The notes: generated by a model not told the origin, from the letters alone. Shown: positions 36,291 to 44,935, counted from the stretch's first letter. The stretch: DNA of 64,000 nt from Sideroxydans sp. (GCA_028710605.1 JAQTTU010000002.1:341105-405104), one strand, 5' to 3'. Program-made: numbers and translations.

Positions 36291-38377
36291 TGGCCGCCCC
36301 TATCCAATCCGGCTTTGTTTCGCAACTCAAACGCTATTACGCGCTTTACACCGGCGGGTTCATCGGTTTCGTGGTCATGCTGTCCATCCTCGAACAGATG
36401 GGCGTGCCGAACAAAATACTGGGTTACATCTTTCTCGGCGTAACCGTAATGCTATATGCGGGAATCGGCATTCTTTCGCGCACTTCCGATGTCGCGGAAT
36501 ACTATGTGGCGGGCCGTCGCGTTCCGGCGTTTTTCAACGGCATGGCCATCGGTGCGGACTGGATGTCGGCGGCAAGTTATATCGGGTTGGCGGGTACGCT
36601 TTATCTGTCCGGTTACGACGGCCTGGCCTTCGTGCTGGGTTGGACAGGCGGCTTCGTGCTGGTGGCCCTGTTGCTCGCGCCCTATCTGCGCAAGTTCGGC
36701 CAATTCACCATCCCGGATTTCCTCGGCGCGCGCTACGGCGGCAGCATCCCGCGCTCCATCGGCGTGTTCGCCGCCATCCTGTGTTCGTTCACTTATGTGA
36801 TCGCGCAAATCTACGGCGTGGGGCTGATTACCAGCCGCTTCACCGGACTGGATTTTGGGATGGGAGTTTTTGTCGGCTTGGGCAGCATTCTGGTGTGTTC
36901 ATTTCTGGGCGGCATGCGCGCCGTCACCTGGACGCAGGTGGCGCAATACGTCATTCTGATTGTGGCCTACATGATTCCGGTGATCTGGCTATCGGTGAAG
37001 CACACCGGCAACCCGGTACCGCAAATTGCCTACGGTTATGTGCTGGAAAAAGTCACCGCGCGCGAACAGGTGCTGAACGACCCGGACACGCCGGAAGGTG
37101 CGCGCGAAGCCGAAGTGCGCGCCATCTTCAAGCAGCGGCAAGCGGCGGAAGAATCCAAACTGCAAGCCCTGGAAAACGGCGGCAATGCCTATCTGGTTGC
37201 GGAAAAAAATAAATTGGCTCAAACGGCTGCCGGGCTGAAAGCCAGTGCTGATGCCGATCCGCAGACGCTTGCGGATGCCGATCAAGCCGTGGCCGATTTC
37301 CCCGCCGATGTTGCTGCGGCACACAGCGCGTGGAAGGCGGCAGCCGAATCCGACAAAAGCAAAGCCGCGCCCATCATCGCGCACGCCGAACCGTTCGCCG
37401 GGCCAGACGAAGCAACGCGCAACAAAAAGCGCAAAAATTTTCTGGCGCTGGTGCTGTGCCTGATGGTGGGCACTGCCGCGCTGCCGCACATCCTGATGCG
37501 CTTCTACACCACGCCCTCGGTGAAGGAGGCCAGAGAATCGGTGTTCTGGTCGCTGCTGTTCATCTCGTTGCTCTACATCACCGCACCCGCCTTGGCCGTG
37601 CTGGCCAAATACGATGTCTATACCTTGCTGGTAGGGTCGAGTTTTTCCGAACTGCCGAGCTGGGTTCACGCCTGGGCCTCGGTGGATAAATCGCTGATGA
37701 GCGTCACCGACATCAACCGCGACGGCATTGTGCAACTGGCCGAAGTCACCATAGGCGGCGACCTGATCGTGCTGGCCACGCCGGAAATCGCCGGCCTGCC
37801 GTATGTGGTCACCGCGCTGGTGGCGGCGGGCGGACTGGCCGCCGCGCTCTCCACCGCCGACGGCCTGATGTTGACCATCTCCAATTCGCTGTCGCACGAT
37901 GTGTATTACAAAATGATAGACCCGAAAGCGCCGACCTCGCGCCGCCTGTTTATCGCCAAGGCGCTGCTGCTGGGCGTGGCCGTGTTCGCGGCCTACATCA
38001 CCTCGCTCAAACCCGGCGACATTTTATTTCTGGTCGGCGCGGCGTTTTCGCTGGCCTCTTCCGCATTTTTTCCCGCGCTGGCGCTGGGTGTGTTCTGGAA
38101 ACGCGCCAACAAAGCCGGAGCCATCCTCGGTATGGTCGGCGGCTTGGCCGTGTGCATGTACTACATGTACATCACCTATCCGTTCTTCGGCGTGAACGCG
38201 CCGTTGTGGTGGGACATCAACCCGATCTCCGCCGGAATATTCGGCATGCTGACCGGCTTCATCGGCGTGATTGTCGGCAGCCTGCTGACTCCCGCACCGG
38301 ACAAGAGCATTCAGGACATGATCGACAACGTGCGCTATCCGAACTTGAAAAACACAATCAGGAACGAAGCCGCTTAA
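36290..38377 (+). CDS. Sodium:solute symporter with a cytoplasmic helical insert and an EF-hand-like loop
   Basis: 695 residues; SSS family, closest in plan to the gene at 24881 (GMAIGADWMSAASYIGLAG, PDFLGARYGGSIPRS, GTAALPHILMRFYTT, AAGGLAAALSTADGLMLTISN). Two inserts: residues about 260-380, hydrophilic and helical (EAEVRAIFKQRQAAEESK ... LADADQAVADFPADVAAAH), and a later loop DINRDGIVQLAE (37709-37744) that fits all EF-hand positions 1, 3, 5, 6 and 12. Likely a carboxylate transporter, possibly gated or stabilised by Ca2+ (inferred). Confidence 0.91.
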   Translation: MAAPIQSGFVSQLKRYYALYTGGFIGFVVMLSILEQMGVPNKILGYIFLGVTVMLYAGIGILSRTSDVAEYYVAGRRVPAFFNGMAIGADWMSAASYIGLAGTLYLSGYDGLAFVLGWTGGFVLVALLLAPYLRKFGQFTIPDFLGARYGGSIPRSIGVFAAILCSFTYVIAQIYGVGLITSRFTGLDFGMGVFVGLGSILVCSFLGGMRAVTWTQVAQYVILIVAYMIPVIWLSVKHTGNPVPQIAYGYVLEKVTAREQVLNDPDTPEGAREAEVRAIFKQRQAAEESKLQALENGGNAYLVAEKNKLAQTAAGLKASADADPQTLADADQAVADFPADVAAAHSAWKAAAESDKSKAAPIIAHAEPFAGPDEATRNKKRKNFLALVLCLMVGTAALPHILMRFYTTPSVKEARESVFWSLLFISLLYITAPALAVLAKYDVYTLLVGSSFSELPSWVHAWASVDKSLMSVTDINRDGIVQLAEVTIGGDLIVLATPEIAGLPYVVTALVAAGGLAAALSTADGLMLTISNSLSHDVYYKMIDPKAPTSRRLFIAKALLLGVAVFAAYITSLKPGDILFLVGAAFSLASSAFFPALALGVFWKRANKAGAILGMVGGLAVCMYYMYITYPFFGVNAPLWWDINPISAGIFGMLTGFIGVIVGSLLTPAPDKSIQDMIDNVRYPNLKNTIRNEAA

Positions 38378-38378
38378 C

Positions 38379-38696
38379 ATGACCTCGCCCGAATTTATTC
38401 TGGTCAGCGCGCTGAAAGCGCTGGTCGAAATTGCCGCCATGGCGTTGCTGGCGCAAGCACTGGTCGGACTGCTATCCGGCAAAGCGAAACAGGAAAATTT
38501 CTTCTATCGCCTGTTGCAGGTCGTCACCGCCCCGGCCATCAAAATTGCGCGTGCCATCACCCCGCGCATCATCGCCGACCGGCATATCGGTCTGGTCAGC
38601 TTCATCATCCTGTTCTGGCTATGGATCGCGCTGATCTACGCCAAAGGTTACCTCTGTCACGCGCAACACTTGGCCTGCTTCGCCAACCAATCGTAG
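38379..38696 (+). CDS. Small membrane protein following the third symporter
   Basis: 105 residues with two hydrophobic segments (VEIAAMALLAQALVGLL and LVSFIILFWLWIALIYAKGYL). The start lies one base after the symporter stop, so it is probably coupled. It occupies the position that the 114-residue membrane protein has after the first symporter, though I see no clear sequence similarity. Family not recognised. Confidence 0.75.
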   Translation: MTSPEFILVSALKALVEIAAMALLAQALVGLLSGKAKQENFFYRLLQVVTAPAIKIARAITPRIIADRHIGLVSFIILFWLWIALIYAKGYLCHAQHLACFANQS

Positions 38697-38726
38697 TTGG
38701 ACTGCACAGGCAAAAGCCGCTATCCT
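38697..38726 (+). promoter_or_regulatory. Candidate sigma-70 promoter for tRNA-Arg
   Basis: TTGGAC and TATCCT with 18-bp spacing, the -10 ending 19 bp before the tRNA 5' end. Assigned by eye. Confidence 0.5.
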
Positions 38727-38744
38727 CCGCACCTCTCAAAAAAC

Positions 38745-38821
38745 GCGCTCGTAGCTCAGCTGGATAGAGTATTGGTTTCCGAAGCCAAGGGTCGTGGGTT
38801 CGACTCCCGCCGAGCGCACCA
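38745..38821 (+). tRNA. tRNA-Arg (anticodon CCG)
   Basis: 77 nt cloverleaf: acceptor GCGCTCG/CGAGCGC, D-arm GCTC...GAGT, anticodon stem TTGGT/GCCAA around loop TTCCGAA (anticodon CCG, reading CGG), T-arm with GTTCGACTC, and encoded ACCA end. A single gene, followed by a terminator. Confidence 0.97.
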
Positions 38822-38830
38822 GTCATGGAT

Positions 38831-38865
38831 AAAATGGGCAACTTGATCCAAGTTGCCCATTTTTA
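38831..38865 (+). terminator. Rho-independent terminator after tRNA-Arg
   Basis: AATGGGCAACTT-GATCC-AAGTTGCCCATT stem of 12 bp followed by TTTATTTT. Confidence 0.93.
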
Positions 38866-39044
38866 TTTTCCGTATGAAATTATCGCAGTCATTAATTCTG
38901 GTGATATACAGGTGTCGGCAACTTCATTACTATCCGCCGGGCAAGTTCTCGGTTGTTGCAGGTGCGCAAGATCAGGCTGAAAGCGAATTCAAACAGGTCA
39001 TGTTCGAAGTGTTTAATCGCGGATTATTGAAGAGATAACCACGG

Positions 39045-41438
39045 ATGGAAATTGAGTCTTTCAAAGTAGCGATTATCGGTGCCGGTCCGGGCGGTTTGTC
39101 GGCCGCCATGCGTGCGGCAGAGCTCGGGGTGTCCCACGTGTTGCTGGAAGGCTCTTCCCATTTGGCGAACACGATCCATCATTTCCAAAAGGGCAAACTG
39201 GTGATGGCGGAGCCGTCGCAGTTGCCTTTGCGCAGTGCGCTGTCTTTCGGTGCGGGTTCGCGCGAACACATTCTGCAACAGTGGCGCGATGAGGTGGCCG
39301 CCGGGGCTGTGAATGTGCGCGTCGATGCGAATGTGACGGGCATTGCGGGCGGGCGCGGCAATTTCCGTATTTCTCTGGCGAGCGGCGATACGGTTGCGGC
39401 GGAGTGCGTGGTGCTTGCCATCGGCGTGCAGGGAAATATTCTCAAGCTGGGGGTGCCGGGCGAGGATCTGCCCGGAGTGCAATACCAGTTGGACGATCCC
39501 GACGAGATCAGCAATGAAACCATCGTGGTGGTGGGCGCAGGCGATACGGGCATCGAGAATGCATTGGCATTGGCCGACAAGAATCGCGTCATCGTGATGA
39601 ACCGTCAGGATGAGTTTAGCGTCTGCAAGGAAGCCAACTTTGATCTGCTGATGGCGGCGGTGACCGAGGGCAGAATCGAAACCCGCGTCAGCACATTGAC
39701 CGAGCGAGTGGAGGCGCAGGAAACGGGAAATTACCCGCTGCTGTATGTCGCGCAAACTCCCCAGGGCCAGGAAAAATTTGAATGCCATCGCGTCATTGCC
39801 CGTCTCGGGGCGATGCCTCCGCGCAAGCTGGTGGAGAGCTTCGGCGTGAGTTTCCACAACGATGATTTGAGCGCGGTGCCGCGACTCTCCGAGCAATACG
39901 AATCCAACATTCCCGGTCTGTATGTCGTCGGCTCGCTCGCGGGCTATCCTCTGATAAAGCAGGCGCTCAACCAGGGCTACGAGGTCGTCGAACACATTCT
40001 GGGACGCGAGGTCGAGCCTGCGGATGAAGCTCTGCTGCGGGATAAGTTCGCGCGCGTGCGCAAGCCGGGTTCGGTGAAAGAAGGCCTTGCCATGGTCAAG
40101 GAAAATGCCGCGCTGTTCGAGTCGCTGAACTCGCTCCAGTTGCGCGAGCTGGTGCAGAACAGCCAGGTGTGGGATTTGGCTGCGGGCGAAATCGTTTTCA
40201 AACGCAACGATTACAGCAACAGTTTTTTTTCCATTCTGTCCGGTCGGGTGCGTATCGAGACTGAAAACAAGGATGGCGACCTGACTCACTTCACTTTATC
40301 TGCGGGCAATTTTTTCGGCGAGATGGGGTTGCTGTCCGGTCGTCGCAGATCCGGTACCGCCAGCGCGGACGGCGATTGCATTCTGCTGGAGACACCGCGC
40401 CGTTATATGCTCAGCCTGCTGAACTCGGCGCGGGGGGTGCAGCGCAAGCTGGACGAGGTGGCGCTGAAACGCATTGTATTGACGTATCTGGATGCCGGGC
40501 TGTCGGCCAGCGAGCTGGAGCATCTGGTGCAGGAAGCCAAACTCAAACGCTACTCGGTTGACGAAGTGTTGTTCAGCGAGGGAGACGAGGCGGATGGTTT
40601 GTACATGATACGTCGCGGCTCGGTGACGGTTTCCCGGCTGGTTGCGGGCAAGGAAGTTGTGTTGGCTTACGTGTCTGCGGGAAATTATGTGGGCGAAATG
40701 GCGCTGGTGTCTAACAACCTCCGTTCGGCCACGGTGAAAGCCGCTTCACCCACGGAAGTGGTGCTGCTGGAAGCCAACCGCGTGCGCTCCGTGCTTGAGC
40801 GCAACTCGTCCATTCGCGGCAAAGTCGATAGCCGCTATCTGGAGCGCGTGCATTCCGAAGAAATGAATCCGCACCACGAACACAGCAGCATGGTGAAGTT
40901 CCTGCTGGAACAGGGCGTGGGGGAAGCCACCGATTTTTTGCTGATCGACTATTCGCGCTGCATACGCTGCAACAACTGCGAAACAGCCTGCGCCAATGTG
41001 CATAACGGAACATCGCGCCTGAACCGGGAAGCGGGCGCGACTTTCGAATACATTCACCTGCCCGCTTCATGCCGCCACTGCGAACATCCGCACTGCATGA
41101 AAGATTGTCCGCCCGATGCCATCCACCGTTCGGTGAACGGCGAAGTGTTTATCAACGACAGTTGCATCGGCTGCGGCAATTGCCAGCGCAACTGCCCCTA
41201 CGACGTGATTCAGATGGCATCCGTATCGAATCATCCGAGATGCACATGGTGGCAAATGTTGCTGGGGAAGCCCGGCCATCCTGCCCCGAAGGAAAGCGGG
41301 AACGAGCAGAAAATAGCGGTGAAGTGCGATATGTGCAAAGAGATCATCGCGGGTCCCGCATGCGTCCGGCTGTGCCCGACGGGCGCGGCATTCCGCGTCA
41401 GCCCGGAAGTGTTTCTGGGTTACGTGAACCAATCCTGA
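39045..41438 (+). CDS. FAD/NAD(P) oxidoreductase fused to two cNMP-binding domains and a four-cluster ferredoxin domain
   Basis: 797 residues, no signal peptide. Residues 1-330: thioredoxin-reductase/YpdA-like flavoprotein with FAD motif VAIIGAGPGGLSAAM, NAD(P) motif VVVGAGDTGIENALAL and the C-terminal FAD motif IPGLYVVGSLAGYPL; the CxxC disulfide of true thioredoxin reductases is absent. Residues 345-465 and 500-605: two cyclic-nucleotide-binding folds, each with a phosphate-binding-cassette-like segment (FGEMGLLSGRRRSGTA; VGEMALVSNNLRSATV). Residues 635-797: DmsB/NrfC-like iron-sulfur region with sixteen Cys in four groups (CIRCNNCETAC, CRHCEHPHCMKDC, CIGCGNCQRNC, CDMCKEIIAGPACVRLC), predicting four [4Fe-4S] clusters. 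Likely moves electrons between NAD(P)H and a membrane partner under nucleotide control. First gene of a three-gene set. Confidence 0.9.
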   Translation: MEIESFKVAIIGAGPGGLSAAMRAAELGVSHVLLEGSSHLANTIHHFQKGKLVMAEPSQLPLRSALSFGAGSREHILQQWRDEVAAGAVNVRVDANVTGIAGGRGNFRISLASGDTVAAECVVLAIGVQGNILKLGVPGEDLPGVQYQLDDPDEISNETIVVVGAGDTGIENALALADKNRVIVMNRQDEFSVCKEANFDLLMAAVTEGRIETRVSTLTERVEAQETGNYPLLYVAQTPQGQEKFECHRVIARLGAMPPRKLVESFGVSFHNDDLSAVPRLSEQYESNIPGLYVVGSLAGYPLIKQALNQGYEVVEHILGREVEPADEALLRDKFARVRKPGSVKEGLAMVKENAALFESLNSLQLRELVQNSQVWDLAAGEIVFKRNDYSNSFFSILSGRVRIETENKDGDLTHFTLSAGNFFGEMGLLSGRRRSGTASADGDCILLETPRRYMLSLLNSARGVQRKLDEVALKRIVLTYLDAGLSASELEHLVQEAKLKRYSVDEVLFSEGDEADGLYMIRRGSVTVSRLVAGKEVVLAYVSAGNYVGEMALVSNNLRSATVKAASPTEVVLLEANRVRSVLERNSSIRGKVDSRYLERVHSEEMNPHHEHSSMVKFLLEQGVGEATDFLLIDYSRCIRCNNCETACANVHNGTSRLNREAGATFEYIHLPASCRHCEHPHCMKDCPPDAIHRSVNGEVFINDSCIGCGNCQRNCPYDVIQMASVSNHPRCTWWQMLLGKPGHPAPKESGNEQKIAVKCDMCKEIIAGPACVRLCPTGAAFRVSPEVFLGYVNQS

Positions 41439-41503
41439 GCAACGGGTGGCTATTTGAACCCGGGTTATCAATTGGACTATTGGGTGGCGCAAAATCAGGG
41501 TGT

Positions 41504-41550
41504 TGTAGGTCGGGTTTTAACCCGACATGTCGGGCTGAAGCCCGACCTGC
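41504..41550. repeat. Palindromic repeat, family C
   Basis: TGTAGGTCGGGTTTTAACCCGAC with a second TCGGGCT/AGCCCGA hairpin, ending CCTGC instead of CCTACA. It separates the flavoprotein gene from the membrane gene. Confidence 0.85.
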
Positions 41551-41586
41551 GTTCAAATTAACAGTCTGTGTTGAATCGAGGTAAAA

Positions 41587-42525
41587 ATGGATCTGGCGCA
41601 CCGCCCGAATATATTGAGATACAACCACGACCGCTATGTCAGGCTGGGTCTGTGGTTGGTGTTGCTGGCCGTTGCGGGCTATGTGCTGTTTGAGCCGGCG
41701 GCGACAGAACCCTACGGCGGCACGCCGGTGGGTTATGTGCTGGGTATTCTTTCATTATTGATCGTGTTGTTGCTGTTCTGGTACGGCATCTATAAACGCT
41801 GTCCGACTTCCGACCGCGACAGGCGGTTTGAAGAAAGAAGAACGCCCGAAGCGCAAGGCAAGGCGGATCGCAGAAACAAGTCTCCGGCGCAAAGCTGGCG
41901 TTACGGCCAGACCCTGCAAGGATGGCTCGCGTTGCACATCAATCTCGGCGCTGCGCTGATCGTACTGGCCACGCTGCATACCGGGTTCGAGTTCGGCTGG
42001 AATGTCCACACGCTGGGTTACGGCTTGATGCTGGTTGTGATTGCCAGCGGATTTTACGGGCTGTATGCCTACCTCAACTATCCGCGCCGGATTACCGACA
42101 ATTTGCAGGAAGACACGCTGGAAGGCTTGCTGCTCAAGATTGACGAGCTGGACGAGATGGCAAGAGTCAAGGCGCTTTATCTGGCCGACGAGGTGAACGA
42201 GCTGGTGCTCAACGCGCGGCAGGAGACAGTGATAGGCGGCAGCCTCATGCAGCAACTGAACTGGAAACAAGCGCCGTGCCCGACCCGAATCGCCGTCCGG
42301 CAGCTTCAAAAGCTGGGCAAAAAATACATCGCCGACGATCAGCCGAAATACATGCGCGATTTGTATTCGCTGATGCTGCGCAAACAAAGGCTGGTCGAAA
42401 GAGCGCGCAATGTCGTCAAATGTAAATCCCGGATGGATGCCTGGTTGTATCTGCATGTGCCCTTGTCGGCGGCCATGCTGGCGGCCTTGTCGGTGCATGT
42501 TTTATCCGTTTTATTTTATTGGTAG
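41587..42525 (+). CDS. Membrane protein, probable diheme cytochrome b
   Basis: 312 residues, five predicted membrane helices (about 20-40, 47-68, 113-136, 142-162, 286-310). Helix 3 holds His117 and His131 and helix 5 holds His290 and His304, both H-X13-H, the spacing by which two facing helices coordinate two b hemes across a membrane, as in NarI/FdnI-type subunits. Between helices 4 and 5 is a 115-residue Leu/Glu/Lys-rich cytoplasmic region. I do not recognise a named family. It sits between an Fe-S flavoprotein gene and a decaheme gene, ending 5 bp before the latter, so a quinone-reactive or transmembrane electron-transfer role is inferred. Confidence 0.82.
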   Translation: MDLAHRPNILRYNHDRYVRLGLWLVLLAVAGYVLFEPAATEPYGGTPVGYVLGILSLLIVLLLFWYGIYKRCPTSDRDRRFEERRTPEAQGKADRRNKSPAQSWRYGQTLQGWLALHINLGAALIVLATLHTGFEFGWNVHTLGYGLMLVVIASGFYGLYAYLNYPRRITDNLQEDTLEGLLLKIDELDEMARVKALYLADEVNELVLNARQETVIGGSLMQQLNWKQAPCPTRIAVRQLQKLGKKYIADDQPKYMRDLYSLMLRKQRLVERARNVVKCKSRMDAWLYLHVPLSAAMLAALSVHVLSVLFYW

Positions 42526-42530
42526 CGGCC

Positions 42531-44207
42531 ATGATCTCCTGCTTGCTGATTCACATTTCGCGCAATGCGCAAGGCATAGAGGTTCGCAAGGAAACCGTTG
42601 TTTCGGGCGCGACGCTTTCGGTTGGCCGGGGTGCCGAATGCGAGATCCATTTGCAGGATCATCAGGTGTATTTGCATCACGCGACGGTGAAGCGTTCCGA
42701 AGACGGGAAACTCTATCTGGAAAGCGAAAAAAATGCGGACATCAACATCAATGGCGCAATCGAACAGAGCATGGCGCTTTCGCCGGGCACGCGTGTTGAA
42801 ATAGGCCCGTATCTGCTCGAAGTCATTCCGCATTCGGGCGAACACGACATTGCCTTGTCCGTCGAACTGATGCTGTCACACCTGATTGAACAGGAAGCGG
42901 CAAAGAAACGCCGCAAGGGCGTGGCGTTAACGGTCGCAGCGCTGGGAATCAGCAAGCGCAAAATCAGTGCCGCATTGGCATTGCTCATCCTGTTTGTATT
43001 TCTGTTGATGCCGCTGCTGCCCCATTTTTTTCCGAAAATTGATCGCTGGCAATCCACTTCGCATACCAGCCTCGCCGCATCATGGAGTGCGGGCGACCTG
43101 TCGGGCGACCACGCCGTGTTCGGCGCACAATGCTCCGTCTGCCACCAGCGCGCTTTCCGCGAAGTCGGGGATGCCGTCTGCACCGGATGCCACAAAAATA
43201 TCTCCGGCGATACGCAAAACAATGCGGGCCATTTCAATATTCCAGACAAGATGCGCTGCACGCATTGCCACCAGGATCACAAAGGCGCGGACGGCCTGGC
43301 CATGCGCGGTTCCACCCGATGCGTGGCATGCCACGCCAAGCTCAAGAAGTGGAAGGCCGACACGCAGTACGCCGATGTATCGGACTTCGGTTCGGCGCAT
43401 CCCGAGTTCAATCTTGCCCCGGCGGGAGCGCCACGGACAGGCGCTAAAGAATTGGCGGTCGAACAGAACGGACTCAAGTTTCCCCACCAGCTTCACATGG
43501 CGAAAGAAGGCGTAGCCACCCTGCGCGGCGACATGGTGATGGTCTGTCAGGACTGCCACCATCTCGAAGAATCCGGCAGACATTTTGCCCCCGTAAAGAT
43601 GGCGCAGGACTGCCAGCAATCCGGTTGCCACCGCATCAAATTCAGCGCGCCGCTGGAAGGCAAAGTGCCGCACGGCTCGGTGAGCGAAGTGGCGCAATAC
43701 GTTAGGGAATATTTTTTTTACAAAATGTCGGGGCAGCCCCCGGCACGCTTCCCGGAATGCGGACAGGGCAAAGGCAGCGCGGCGAAAAAAATGCTGGATT
43801 GCGCGGATCAACTCACGCAGCAGACATTGGAATCCACCCTGTTAAATAAAAACAAAGTCTGTAGCGATTGCCACCAAATCACCAAAACGGGAGACACCGT
43901 TGCCGACTGGGAAGTTGCTCCGGTAAAAATCAGGCGGGACTGGTTCCGGTCTTCGGTTTTCTCGCATGCCAAACATAGCGCCGCAGAGTGCACCACATGC
44001 CATAACAAGTTGAGCTCGAAATTGAGCGCGGATGTCGCTATGCCCGGCATCAACATCTGCCGCGAGTGCCATACCGGCGACCGCAAAGTGAAGTACAAGA
44101 TTTCCAGCGGCTGTGCGACCTGCCACAAATTCCACGGCGGGGAAACGCATGTGTGGAAGAAGCGCGCGGGAAATTCTGTCACGCAGGAAATAGAACCCAC
44201 CAAATGA
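42531..44207 (+). CDS. FHA-domain / transmembrane / decaheme c-type cytochrome fusion
   Basis: 558 residues. Residues 1-100: forkhead-associated domain (LSVGRGAECEIHLQDHQVYLHHATV, with the Arg, Ser/His-type binding loop and GAxxxN-like INGAIEQS), facing the cytoplasm. One membrane helix at about 144-166. Residues 200-535: periplasmic heme domain with nine CXXCH motifs (CSVCH, CTGCH, CTHCH, CVACH, CQDCH, CSDCH, CTTCH, CRECH, CATCH) and one CX4CH (CQQSGCH, residues 361-367), ten predicted hemes. No signal peptidase site; the helix acts as signal-anchor. A phosphothreonine-binding domain on an electron-transfer protein implies control by a Ser/Thr kinase, none of which is in the window. Confidence 0.9.
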   Translation: MISCLLIHISRNAQGIEVRKETVVSGATLSVGRGAECEIHLQDHQVYLHHATVKRSEDGKLYLESEKNADININGAIEQSMALSPGTRVEIGPYLLEVIPHSGEHDIALSVELMLSHLIEQEAAKKRRKGVALTVAALGISKRKISAALALLILFVFLLMPLLPHFFPKIDRWQSTSHTSLAASWSAGDLSGDHAVFGAQCSVCHQRAFREVGDAVCTGCHKNISGDTQNNAGHFNIPDKMRCTHCHQDHKGADGLAMRGSTRCVACHAKLKKWKADTQYADVSDFGSAHPEFNLAPAGAPRTGAKELAVEQNGLKFPHQLHMAKEGVATLRGDMVMVCQDCHHLEESGRHFAPVKMAQDCQQSGCHRIKFSAPLEGKVPHGSVSEVAQYVREYFFYKMSGQPPARFPECGQGKGSAAKKMLDCADQLTQQTLESTLLNKNKVCSDCHQITKTGDTVADWEVAPVKIRRDWFRSSVFSHAKHSAAECTTCHNKLSSKLSADVAMPGINICRECHTGDRKVKYKISSGCATCHKFHGGETHVWKKRAGNSVTQEIEPTK

Positions 44208-44227
44208 AAAACTGCAGCTGAGGTGTT

Positions 44228-44287
44228 TGTAGGTGCGAATTCATTCGCACGCCCACTGAGTTATGTGCGAATGAATTCGCACCTATA
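44228..44287. repeat. Palindromic repeat, family D
   Basis: TGTAGGTGCGAATTCATTCGCAC hairpin and a second GTGCGAATGAATTCGCAC, ending CCTATA. It lies between the convergent decaheme and mogA genes. Confidence 0.9.
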
Positions 44288-44339
44288 AAAGCAGCGCAGC
44301 GTATCCGTCATCAACTGCATTTTTCAGGATGAAGCCTAT

Positions 44340-44885
44340 TCACATTTTCGGCTTGGCGTGCGCCGGACGGAAGGCTTCGCATTGCGCCGCATCCGATTCC
44401 AGATACGCACCCTCTATCAGGTCGATGCAATAGGGAATCGCGGGGAACACCGCGTTCAGGCAATCGACTATCGCGGAAGGTTTGCCGGGCAGATTCACGA
44501 TTAAACTCTTGCCGCGCACGCCTGCGGTCTGCCGCGACAATATCGCGGTGGGCACGAATTTGAGCGAGGCCGCGCGCATCAATTCGCCGAAACCCGGCAA
44601 CATTTTTTCGCACACCGCTTCGGTGGCTTCCGGTGTCACATCGCGCAACGCCGGGCCGGTGCCGCCGGTGGTCACCACCAGCGAACAGCCTTCCACATCG
44701 CACAATTCGATCAGCGTTTTTTCGATCAGCGCCTGCTCGTCCGGGATCACCCGTGTTACCGCCTGCCATTCGCAAGTCAGCACGCGCGCGAACCACGCCC
44801 GCATCGCCGGGCCGCCTTTGTCTTCATATTCGCCGCTGCTGGCGCGGTCGGAAATGGTTATGAAACCGATTAGAGCTTTAGTCAT
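44340..44885 (-). CDS. mogA: Molybdopterin adenylyltransferase
   Basis: Adenylates molybdopterin before metal insertion by MoeA. 181 residues; MoCF motifs FITISDRASSGEYEDKGGPA, SLVVTTGGTGPALRDVTPEA and VNLPGKPSAIVDCLNAVFPA are typical of MogA. Last gene of the minus-strand Moco group; a pair of family-B repeats lies between it and moeA. Confidence 0.95.
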   Translation of the reverse strand: MTKALIGFITISDRASSGEYEDKGGPAMRAWFARVLTCEWQAVTRVIPDEQALIEKTLIELCDVEGCSLVVTTGGTGPALRDVTPEATEAVCEKMLPGFGELMRAASLKFVPTAILSRQTAGVRGKSLIVNLPGKPSAIVDCLNAVFPAIPYCIDLIEGAYLESDAAQCEAFRPAHAKPKM

Positions 44886-44935
44886 TTTTACCTTTTGAAA
44901 AATAATTTGCCACAGAGATCACAGCGAAGGATTTT

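Noticed and set aside
38874-39038. 54-codon plus-strand frame (MKLSQSLILVIYRCRQLHYY...) ending just before the flavoprotein gene
   Set aside because: No ribosome site, starts at the tail of the tRNA terminator and shows no family likeness. It could be a leader peptide but I cannot support it.
39045-41438. Calling the flavoprotein a thioredoxin reductase
   Set aside because: The NAD(P) domain lacks the redox CxxC; only the fold is shared.
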